Both the position numbers and the translations under genes were made by a program. A stretch of 5,803 nucleotides of DNA from Synergistaceae bacterium (GTDB lineage: Bacteria; Synergistota; Synergistia; Synergistales; Synergistaceae): positions 1-5,803 of the forward strand of contig JAQVPO010000089.1 of assembly GCA_028702015.1 (NCBI GenBank), in the 5' to 3' direction. A model generated the notes under the pieces. The model was not told the origin of the DNA. It was given only the letters and a program-made list of their open reading frames with translations, and searched no databases. Positions 1 to 5,803 of this stretch are shown piece by piece (positions within the stretch are counted from its first letter, which is position 1; the number at the start of each line of letters is the position of its first letter).

Positions 1-678
1 GATATCCCAGTCCAGTGTATCAGGAATTTGTTCTGCTACAGGAAACTTTTTAATATTTGTATCCCACCCATGCCATCGGCGCGGGTTGTTCATGTGTGCC
101 GTGATAGCTGTTACATCTTTAATGATCCCGGCTTCTTTCCACGCCTTAAACTGGAAGTAGTTAGCTTCTGAGTGCCCCTGATTACCCATCTGTGTAACAA
201 CGTTGGGATACTTCTTTGCAGCTTTTATCAGGAGCTCTGTCTCATGGAAAGTACGAGCAAGCGGTTTTTCTACATACACATGCTTGCCCTCGGCCATTGA
301 CATCATTACTGCTGGGAAATGGGCAAAATCGGGTGTAGCAATAGCAACCGCCTCAATCTCGTTTCCCATTTTATCAAACATTTCCCTAAAATCTTTGAAT
401 CTCTTTGCATTAGGATACTTGGCCAATGCTTTTTTTGTATGTTCGGCTCCCATGTCAACATCACACAGAGCCACCACGTTAGTAAGCCCGGTTTTAGCGA
501 AATCATTCATGATTTCACATCCCCTGTTTCCGATACCAATATGTGCCAAATTCACTTTTCTATTGGCACCTGCTATTCTGCTGTAACTTGCAGCGCTGGT
601 TTTTGTCGCAAAACCACCCACCGCCAATCCGGCAGAAGCCAATGCTGCATTCTTAATGAATTCTCTTCTTGTTGTCAT
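1..678 (-). CDS. Exported Gfo/Idh/MocA-family oxidoreductase, N-terminal part (cut by window edge)
   Basis: This is an open frame of 226 codons from ATG at 678-676 to the left edge with no stop, so the C-terminal part is missing; family members usually run to about 400-450 residues. The N-terminus has a twin arginine (R4-R5, TTRREFIKNAAL) followed by a mildly hydrophobic Ala/Gly stretch to about residue 30, which looks like a Tat-type leader. A Rossmann NAD(P)-binding fold follows: the glycine-rich loop GIGNRG at 48-53 after a beta strand, the acidic end of beta-2 (CDVD, 72-75), ATPDFAH at 114-120, and the family signature EKP at 137-139 (VYVEKPLA), whose Lys is usually catalytic or cofactor-proximal. 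TQMGNQGHS (162-170) and NNPRRWHGW (197-205) resemble the secreted Bacteroidetes/Planctomycetes members. Family enzymes oxidise or reduce sugars and cyclitols; some act on glycosides to give 3-keto sugars, and GH109 members are NAD-dependent glycosidases. The substrate cannot be told here. The gene follows the GtaA-like gene in the same direction after 165 bp and may have its own promoter. The start is set by the Tat-like leader; no Shine-Dalgarno sequence is seen. Confidence 0.93.
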   Translation of the reverse strand, partial: MTTRREFIKNAALASAGLAVGGFATKTSAASYSRIAGANRKVNLAHIGIGNRGCEIMNDFAKTGLTNVVALCDVDMGAEHTKKALAKYPNAKRFKDFREMFDKMGNEIEAVAIATPDFAHFPAVMMSMAEGKHVYVEKPLARTFHETELLIKAAKKYPNVVTQMGNQGHSEANYFQFKAWKEAGIIKDVTAITAHMNNPRRWHGWDTNIKKFPVAEQIPDTLDWDI

Positions 679-761
679 AAGTGTAATTTATAGCGTCAAT
701 TTATGTATCATCAATAGATTATATCATCTCCTGCAAAAGAACCAGTTTCTTTCTGTTATCT

Positions 762-792
762 GTAACATAATCGTCTCAATAAATACAAAAAA
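762..792 (-). promoter_or_regulatory. Candidate Bacteroidetes-type promoter before the oxidoreductase gene
   Basis: Read on the minus strand, TTTTTTG (792-786) lies 16 bases before TATGTTAC (769-762). This resembles the Bacteroidetes -33 TTTG and -7 TAnnTTTG pattern, but the last two bases of the -7 box do not match and the spacing is short. The element shares TATTTATTGA and flanking bases with the candidate upstream of the sulfatase. A small dyad, TGTTA-N4-TAACA (754-767), overlaps the -7 box and could be an operator. The predicted leader to the ATG at 678 is roughly 75 bases. It contains two copies of GATGATA (728-722 and 712-706, minus strand), which I do not interpret. The region is A/T-rich, so chance matches are possible. 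Confidence 0.35.
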
Positions 793-843
793 CATCAAAA
801 TATTCACTTGCAATGCTTAATTAACATAGTAGATTTTACATTA

Positions 844-3375
844 CTACTGATTCAGTTTTTCTTCCAGTAATTTCATAAAATATCCACCCACGACCGATCG
901 GGCTTTAAAATTCATTCGTTCCGCTGTAACCGTATCATGCCAATCGCTTATAGGTACTCGTGAAAAGGTTTCATTGGCATATCTATAGATTGGAGTAATC
1001 AATGCTTCAAAATCCCGTCTTTCTCCGGTAAGTGTTGCGGTCCACATGATCCAGTCTGATTTGGTATAGGTAGCCCGATGATCCAATGGCAGACCATACT
1101 TATTTTGTTGAGTAAGGTAATAATCCATCTCTTTGCGGGCAATTTCAGGATCAAATACTTTGAATCCCAAAAGTCTATCCCATACCAAATTGTATTTCTG
1201 ACTCCAGGTACCAGATCGATCGAATGTTAATTTATAATGATTGCCGTCGCATGCCATCTTCTCCCACTCTATAGCCATTTCACGTGCAATTCCCAGGTAC
1301 TTATCAGCAGTATCAGGTTTACCCAACATCGAAGCCAGTTTTCCGTAAGACGCAATTCCCATGATCGCCTTAATGGAAAGATTCGCGTTATGAGCAAAGT
1401 GTCCGGAAAAGTCATCGGTACAAAGTTGGTTATCGGGATCCAATCCCTTTTCTATCAGATAATCGACCCAAATGGTAAGCACCTCCCAATGCTTTGCGGC
1501 ATAATTGGCATTTCCTTCTATTGCGGCAATAGCGGCTGATAGGATTAGCATATTTCCTGATTCTTCTATCGGCATATCTCCACCATAAGTCTGTCCGTTG
1601 GCAATCGGATAGGTACCTACATCATGTGCTGCAAAAGGCTTTGTCCACTTTCCGCTCTCGCTGTAGTAGAAAATATGATTCATCATTCCTTTCACCAAAT
1701 CAGGGTTATAGATCAGGAATAAGGGAGAGGAAGGATAGGTTATATCCACCGTACCAATAGAGCCGTTACTATTATTCTCTTTTGACAGGAAAAGTAGTGT
1801 CCCATTTTCATCTTTTACTAACTTGTGAGCAGAGATAGCCTGTCGGTAGGCCAGTGCAACCAATTCAGCATACTTTTTTCCTCCAACTCGTTCGGCATCA
1901 GCCATCATGCTCCGATTAAAGTCATGGCAACGGTCCATAATTGATGCGTATTCTGTTTCAGCACTTTCAAACGCCTGGAAAATATCTACAGTACCGTCAT
2001 TAGTCCAGTAACCTTTTAGATTTTTATCAAAATATTGCACAGAGTAGATATCATCATAGCCCAGCATTATAAAGCCAGCTTTCTTCTCCGATGCCACCTC
2101 ACCCAAGTCACGGCTGTAAGCAAGAACCGTCATCTTCTTAACCATATTTCCCGACAGTTTTTCCGGCGATATTTCGGAAATGCGTCCTTCTGCCAGAAAT
2201 TCTTCCTTTGGTTCCCAATAACTGGCAAAATCCAGAGCTGCACCATCATTGGCTGCACCGGTCAGATAAAAATAACCCCAGTCGATGCGCACATCATCCC
2301 CTCTCTTCTGGAGCATGGGTTGTTCAATGGTACCTGTTTTAAGAAAAAATCTACCTCCCTTTTCAATCTTCTCGAATGTGACCGACTGGCTATCATCGTG
2401 GACTGCCCACTGGGGTGTTGCTTCAAAATAGATCTGTACATCGTGTGATGCAGCCTCTTTCGATCTTACCTGATATGAAATATAGCTTACCGGCTGCGAA
2501 ACGAGTGTCAGATCGTTTAACAATAAGGGAGTGGTAAAAATTATATCCAGTTCCACCGGTCCACAATCAAATGTGTAAACGGTCTGCGTAGGCAGTAAAC
2601 TAACCGATTTTTGTTGGGCTGTACGATTGAATGATGCCCTATCGGGTTCTCTCTCATACAATCCAAAATCTACGTATCCTCCACCTGTTCTATTATGGCA
2701 ATGGACGGTAATGATATTTTCTCCTCCTTTAAGGGTGGATTTTACTTCATAGGAAAGTTCTTCCAACACGTTGTATTTCCAGGAATAATCGGTTCCTACA
2801 ACCTGAATCCCATTGATGTAGAGTTCGAAAATATCATCATGAGAATAATGCAGATAGATGGTTTTATCACCCAGATCCTCTTCCAGGTTGAAAGTACGCC
2901 TCACCCAAATATCCTTCGTTTCCCAAAGCGTAGAGAGATGAGGCTCATTGTGTGTACCGAAAGCTGATTTTCCTATTTGCCATGCTGTATCATCGAATGT
3001 AAGGCTTTTCCATCTGTCCCCCTCCGGCTTGTTAAAAGTAAATTTACCTACCCATTTTTCTTCACGGACTGTGGGAAGAATGGGGTTCAACGGTAATTCC
3101 TCTTTTCCCATAAATCTGTATACTTCGCCATCCACCCTTAAGAGTCCAAGTAACGGAAATTCTTTGTCGGTCCAATGTCGTGGCTGATCGTCATAGAGGT
3201 TATCGGCACACGACCATGCATTAAAATAGGGGTCTACCGTAACCAGCGGGTAAGCAGGTGCACGAAGTTCTGTGGTTAAGTCGGTAGGGATAGCTTTAAC
3301 TTTGGATGTACTTTGCTGACATCCCGAGTAAAGGATAATTGAAAAAAAGAGTATGATCAAATAGTTTTTGTCCAT
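844..3375 (-). CDS. GtaA-like glutaminase-superfamily lipoprotein (DUF4964/DUF5127/DUF4965/DUF1793) with inserted jelly-roll domain
   Basis: A complete 843-residue protein (ATG 3375-3373, TAG 846-844). The first 18 residues form a hydrophobic signal ending in LYSGC, with Cys19 as the likely lipidated residue. QQSTSK follows it without an acidic surface-export signal, so a periplasm-facing lipoprotein is the safer guess. Domains by recognition: DUF4964-like about 36-100 (LVTVDPYFNAWS, FPLLGLLRVDG); an inserted galactose-binding-like jelly roll about 106-241 (WVRRTFNL, YSHDDIFELYINGIQV, GGGYVDFGLYE); DUF5127-like about 250-480; then DUF4965/DUF1793, helix-rich and probably an alpha/alpha toroid, about 485-840. 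The C-terminal part holds the most conserved-looking motifs: TVDITYPSSPLF (542), AAHDVGTYPIANG (582), MPIEESGN (601), TDDFSGHFAHNANLS (653), KYNLVWDRLLGF (727) and ISDWHDT (809). E604, E605, D654 and D655 are possible catalytic acids. The family is named after fungal glutaminase A, but activity in Bacteroidetes homologues is often unproven and a glycoside hydrolase role is plausible. It lies 43 bp after the sulfatase gene, probably in one operon. I am confident of the family, not of the reaction. Confidence 0.92.
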   Translation of the reverse strand: MDKNYLIILFFSIILYSGCQQSTSKVKAIPTDLTTELRAPAYPLVTVDPYFNAWSCADNLYDDQPRHWTDKEFPLLGLLRVDGEVYRFMGKEELPLNPILPTVREEKWVGKFTFNKPEGDRWKSLTFDDTAWQIGKSAFGTHNEPHLSTLWETKDIWVRRTFNLEEDLGDKTIYLHYSHDDIFELYINGIQVVGTDYSWKYNVLEELSYEVKSTLKGGENIITVHCHNRTGGGYVDFGLYEREPDRASFNRTAQQKSVSLLPTQTVYTFDCGPVELDIIFTTPLLLNDLTLVSQPVSYISYQVRSKEAASHDVQIYFEATPQWAVHDDSQSVTFEKIEKGGRFFLKTGTIEQPMLQKRGDDVRIDWGYFYLTGAANDGAALDFASYWEPKEEFLAEGRISEISPEKLSGNMVKKMTVLAYSRDLGEVASEKKAGFIMLGYDDIYSVQYFDKNLKGYWTNDGTVDIFQAFESAETEYASIMDRCHDFNRSMMADAERVGGKKYAELVALAYRQAISAHKLVKDENGTLLFLSKENNSNGSIGTVDITYPSSPLFLIYNPDLVKGMMNHIFYYSESGKWTKPFAAHDVGTYPIANGQTYGGDMPIEESGNMLILSAAIAAIEGNANYAAKHWEVLTIWVDYLIEKGLDPDNQLCTDDFSGHFAHNANLSIKAIMGIASYGKLASMLGKPDTADKYLGIAREMAIEWEKMACDGNHYKLTFDRSGTWSQKYNLVWDRLLGFKVFDPEIARKEMDYYLTQQNKYGLPLDHRATYTKSDWIMWTATLTGERRDFEALITPIYRYANETFSRVPISDWHDTVTAERMNFKARSVVGGYFMKLLEEKLNQ

Positions 3376-3418
3376 ATTATTAGAGCATTGTGCATATAGG
3401 CTAAGTAATTATGGTCTG

Positions 3419-4945
3419 TTATTTTTTGAAATGGTATCTCCTACGTGGGAGGGGCAACGGATCACCGGTCGCGATTTCCCACTTCAACAACTCTTCAAGC
3501 AATTTAATCTTGGTTTGGTAGCATCGTTCATCGTTGAAAAGATTCTTTAATTCAAAAGGGTCTTTCACAAGGTTATATAGCCAGCCATTTCCCTCCATGT
3601 CAAAAATAAGTTTCCAATTCCCTTTCAGCACCATCTTCGTGAATCCGCTCTGGGTCCAGCTATTCAATTCGTCGAAGTAATATTTATTATTCGAAATAGC
3701 TCCTTCTGCCAAATAATCCGTCCCATCCTCTTTTGTATAGAAATTCCCACCATAACCATGTTCCACATAGGCGCTCTCAAATTCTTCTTTTGGATATGAT
3801 TTTCCCTGCAACAAAGGCCACAAACTCCGACCCTGTACGCCCAAAGGAACAGGCGCATCAATTATCTCACAAATAGTGGGAAAGATATCGGCGATAGAGA
3901 CATGGGCGTCGTGAGGCTTCTTGCTCTCTTTTATACCCGGGCCAATCCATTGCATTGGGATACGTGTGGTTATCTCGTCCAAGCCGGCGCCTTTCTTCAA
4001 TAGTCCGTAATCGCCCATGTAATCTCCATGATCAGAGATAAAAATAAAAATAGTATTATCATAGATTCCACTTGATTTCATATTGTCTACAAACCGACTG
4101 ACCTGATCATCGATCATCCGCAACATTCCTAAGTAAATAGAACGCAATTCATTCAAGCGACGGTTATACCCGTCATGGCCGATACTCATCATCTCGGCAA
4201 GCGTTTCGTAACGTTCTCCTTTTTGCGCCCTATCTTCAGCAGATGTTTGCATAAGGGGTAATTTATCTTTGAACATGGAGAAATAGGGTTCGCAAACTTG
4301 ATATGGATTATGAGGCTCTGCAAAGGACAGCCATAGCATAAAAGGCCTATCATCCACGTTATCGATCCATTCTATTGCCTCGTCCACCATACGGTAACTC
4401 GGCTGGCTCTCCACTCCACCCGGCGAAGGTTCGAAAGAGGCGTACAACTGTGTATCTTTTAAAAATTTATCGAATAAGTAACTCTTATCCGAATCAGAAT
4501 TTTTCACTTTCCCAGCATGATTGTACTCGGTCCAATAGTCCAGCCTTTCAGCATTAAGATAAGTATGGTTCTTACCAATCAGTGCAGTTGTATATCCCTT
4601 TTCTTCGAGTACATGAAACATATCTTTTTCAAAGAAAGCATCCTGTTCATTTTGATTATTTCTGACATGAGTAGCTTTTGGATATCTTCCTGTCAATAAA
4701 GATGTACGCGCCGGTACACTCGCGGGACTGGTAGTATATGCTTTATCAAACCATGTTCCATGAGAAGCCAGTCTATCAAGAAATGGCATGGTATTTAAAG
4801 GGTATCCCTCTCGAGATAACAGATCGGCCCGTTGTTGATCGGTCATGATCAGCACAATATTGGGAGATGTCTTATCACCGGCCCGAGTCATTGAAAACGT
4901 CAGACAAGAACCTAAACAAAGAGGTATAAGCGTTGAATGTCTCAT
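3419..4945 (-). CDS. Secreted S1-family (FGly-dependent) sulfatase, serine type
   Basis: A complete 508-residue protein (ATG 4945-4943, TAA 3421-3419), the usual size for an arylsulfatase-fold enzyme. It hydrolyses sulfate esters, probably on glycans, in the periplasm or outside the cell. The catalytic signature SVPARTSLLTG is at 76-86. Ser76 would be converted to formylglycine, which in anaerobes is the work of a radical-SAM maturase (anSME); none is encoded here. Other family residues are in place: TDQQRAD with metal ligands D36 and Q37; R80 of the signature; GKNH (124-127, Lys125 and His127); EPHNPY with His212; ISDHGD with D305 and H306 as metal ligands; and a lysine pair at 317-318. The C-terminal subdomain ends with the typical GNWKLIFD and LYNLVKDPFELKNLF pattern. 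The N-terminus is a short signal, either Sec type cleaved near residue 22 or, less likely, lipoprotein with LGSC (Cys14). No key residue is missing. Sulfate position and sugar specificity cannot be read from the sequence. It is the first gene of the putative operon with the GtaA-like lipoprotein. Confidence 0.96.
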   Translation of the reverse strand: MRHSTLIPLCLGSCLTFSMTRAGDKTSPNIVLIMTDQQRADLLSREGYPLNTMPFLDRLASHGTWFDKAYTTSPASVPARTSLLTGRYPKATHVRNNQNEQDAFFEKDMFHVLEEKGYTTALIGKNHTYLNAERLDYWTEYNHAGKVKNSDSDKSYLFDKFLKDTQLYASFEPSPGGVESQPSYRMVDEAIEWIDNVDDRPFMLWLSFAEPHNPYQVCEPYFSMFKDKLPLMQTSAEDRAQKGERYETLAEMMSIGHDGYNRRLNELRSIYLGMLRMIDDQVSRFVDNMKSSGIYDNTIFIFISDHGDYMGDYGLLKKGAGLDEITTRIPMQWIGPGIKESKKPHDAHVSIADIFPTICEIIDAPVPLGVQGRSLWPLLQGKSYPKEEFESAYVEHGYGGNFYTKEDGTDYLAEGAISNNKYYFDELNSWTQSGFTKMVLKGNWKLIFDMEGNGWLYNLVKDPFELKNLFNDERCYQTKIKLLEELLKWEIATGDPLPLPRRRYHFKK

Positions 4946-4991
4946 AATATTGAAATATGGCTCAAAATAACACCCTTTTATCTAAACAGGT

Positions 4992-5021
4992 TAAAACTAA
5001 AGTATCAATAAATAACAAAAA
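4992..5021 (-). promoter_or_regulatory. Candidate Bacteroidetes-type promoter before the sulfatase operon
   Basis: On the minus strand TTTTTG (5021-5016) is followed after 16 bases by TAGTTTTA (4999-4992), which matches TAnnTTTG except for the last base. It lies between the upstream gene's terminator and the sulfatase ATG at 4945, predicting a leader of roughly 40 bases. The core TATTTATTGA (5014-5005) and flanking bases recur in the leader of the oxidoreductase gene with the same 16-base spacing. Position and the shared sequence favour it, but the A/T-rich background makes the call tentative. The rest of 4946-5070 shows no coding potential and no clear Shine-Dalgarno sequence. Confidence 0.4.
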
Positions 5022-5070
5022 TGTATTAATAACTTTTTAAAACTGTAAAAATGACCATCTAATGTAAAAC

Positions 5071-5100
5071 AAAAAAAAACGACCGGAAATATCCGGTCGT
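5071..5100 (-). terminator. Intrinsic (Rho-independent) terminator of the DUF349 gene
   Basis: A perfect 9-bp inverted repeat pairs ACGACCGGA (minus strand 5100-5092) with TCCGGTCGT (5087-5079) around a 4-base loop. It is followed on the minus strand by an unbroken run of T to 5071, then G and more T. It begins 26 bases past the DUF349 stop codon. The asymmetry of the T run fits minus-strand transcripts and separates the DUF349 gene from the sulfatase operon. Confidence 0.93.
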
Positions 5101-5126
5101 GTAGTTATTATCTGTTGTTTCAACAA

Positions 5127-5803
5127 TTATCCCAACTCCTTGTCAATGGTTCCTATCTTCTTTTCTATCAGCTTCAGTTCCGCTTTAATTTTCTCCATCT
5201 TTTGGTTCATGTCATCGATCAGATGATTTCCTTTTTTGGAGGAAACAGAGAGGAATCCGATGTTGTTTTCGTATGTCTGCAGTTCGCCTTTCATCCGTTC
5301 ATATTGCCGCATCAGTTTTTCACGTTCACGCAGCAACTGGTTTTGAGCATTACCCGATTTGGCCATATCGGAAATGTTTGTTTTAAAGCTTTCCAGCTTC
5401 CGTTCGGCCTTATCAATATTGAGACGGTCGAATTGGGCCTCTGTGGCTTCATAAAAATCACGGTAAATGCGATCCTTCAGCTTATAGGGTACATGCCCGA
5501 TGGCATACCATTCGTCCATCAGTTCATAAAGTTCAGTCAAAACCTCTTCTGCATCAAGAGAAGTATCGAGTTTTACAATGCTATCGACGATCGTTTTTTT
5601 GGCTTGCATATTTTTCGCTTCTTCGTCGTATTGCGAAGAGGTATGAATCTTTTTCTGCTCGAAAAAGTAATCGCAGGCGCTGATAAACCGTTTCCAGATG
5701 CTATCCACATACTTATGCGGAACAATGCCGATATTTTTCCATTCTTTCTGGATATCGATCATTTCGCGGGTTGAGTTTTTCCAGTCCTGGCTATCTTTGA
5801 GTG
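5127..5803 (-). CDS. DUF349 repeat protein, C-terminal part (5' end beyond window)
   Basis: The frame is open from the right edge to TAA at 5129-5127. An internal Met codon at 5762 could be mistaken for the start, but the 13 codons before it (LKDSQDWKNSTRE) continue the same repeat, so the gene begins outside the window. Counting from the edge, 224 residues are visible. One DUF349 unit has the core EWKNIGIVPHKY then WKRFISACDYFF (about 20-47). A second, more divergent unit has EWYAIGHVPYKLKD then FYEATEAQFDRL (about 97-127). The spacing of W/Y, G-VP and the aromatic pairs repeats between them. The tail is charged and heptad-like, with likely coiled coils at about 132-178 and 194-224. There is no signal or membrane segment in the visible part, so it is probably cytoplasmic. 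DUF349 proteins are widespread in Bacteroidota, usually with several repeats. I do not know an established biochemical role and assign none. The strong terminator after it implies it is not part of the sulfatase operon. Confidence 0.93.
   Translation of the reverse strand, partial: LKDSQDWKNSTREMIDIQKEWKNIGIVPHKYVDSIWKRFISACDYFFEQKKIHTSSQYDEEAKNMQAKKTIVDSIVKLDTSLDAEEVLTELYELMDEWYAIGHVPYKLKDRIYRDFYEATEAQFDRLNIDKAERKLESFKTNISDMAKSGNAQNQLLREREKLMRQYERMKGELQTYENNIGFLSVSSKKGNHLIDDMNQKMEKIKAELKLIEKKIGTIDKELG

Noticed and set aside
203..693. Overlapping plus- and minus-strand open frames (plus 203-586, plus 319-693, minus 306-506)
   Set aside because: They overlap the oxidoreductase gene, whose minus-strand frame carries the Rossmann loop and EKP motifs over the whole interval. 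They have no motifs of their own.
793..843. Possible terminator after the GtaA-like gene
   Set aside because: The palindromes here (TTAATTAA at 817-824, and CACTTGCAATG nearby) have no room for a loop or a G/C-rich stem. The T run at 792-787 is not directly preceded by a hairpin, so readthrough into the oxidoreductase gene is possible.
1237..3187. Plus-strand open frames of 79-137 codons inside the GtaA-like gene
   Set aside because: All are antisense to a continuous 843-codon gene with recognisable domains and show no protein motif or leader of their own.
3664..3861. A 65-codon minus-strand open frame inside the sulfatase gene
   Set aside because: It is an alternative frame of the sulfatase C-terminal region, whose own frame holds the family motifs.
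4902..4945. Sulfatase as a lipoprotein through LGSC (Cys14)
   Set aside because: The motif fits a lipobox, but the hydrophobic stretch before it is very short and interrupted by Pro. A Sec signal cleaved near residue 22 is at least as likely, so I left the protein as 'secreted'.
5760..5762. Met codon as the start of a 211-residue DUF349 protein
   Set aside because: The frame remains open upstream and encodes the beginning of the same DUF349 repeat (DWKNSTRE), so this is an internal Met.
5115..5774. A 219-codon plus-strand open frame opposite the DUF349 gene
   Set aside because: The minus-strand frame has clear DUF349 repeats and continues past both limits of this frame. The plus-strand translation is Phe/Leu/Ile-rich with no recognisable domain, typical of the antisense of a Lys/Glu-rich coiled coil.

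Overview
All recognisable genes lie on the minus strand, so transcription runs from high to low coordinates. The protein families suggest a Bacteroidota genome, most likely Bacteroidales. The signs are a serine-type (FGly) sulfatase, a lipoprotein of the GtaA-like 'glutaminase' superfamily (DUF4964/5127/4965/1793), an exported Gfo/Idh/MocA oxidoreductase with a twin-arginine leader, a DUF349 repeat protein, A/T-rich leaders without clear Shine-Dalgarno sequences, and TTTG/TAnnTTTG-like promoter candidates. The genus cannot be settled from this window.

Layout in transcription order: (1) 5803-5127 is the 3' end of a DUF349 gene that starts beyond the right edge. It is closed by a strong intrinsic terminator at 5100-5071. 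(2) A short A/T-rich gap carries a candidate promoter at 5021-4992. (3) 4945-3419 is a complete secreted S1-type sulfatase. (4) After only 43 bp, 3375-844 is a complete 843-residue GtaA-like lipoprotein with an inserted jelly-roll domain, probably in the same operon. (5) A 165-bp spacer has no clear terminator but holds a second candidate promoter at 792-762, which shares a sequence core with the one before the sulfatase. (6) 678-1 is the first 226 codons of an exported Gfo/Idh/MocA oxidoreductase whose C-terminal half lies beyond the left edge.

The three proteins downstream of the terminator all appear to be exported. Together they look like a small accessory catabolic cassette for a sulfated or otherwise decorated glycan or glycoside: the sulfatase removes sulfate, the GtaA-like lipoprotein may cleave an amide or glycosidic bond, and the oxidoreductase may oxidise a sugar. 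The substrate is unknown, and no SusC/SusD pair, regulator or maturase is visible here. The DUF349 gene is probably an unrelated core-genome neighbour. I found no tRNA, rRNA, CRISPR array, insertion sequence or phage feature. The most interesting non-coding signal is the promoter-like element shared by the sulfatase and oxidoreductase leaders.
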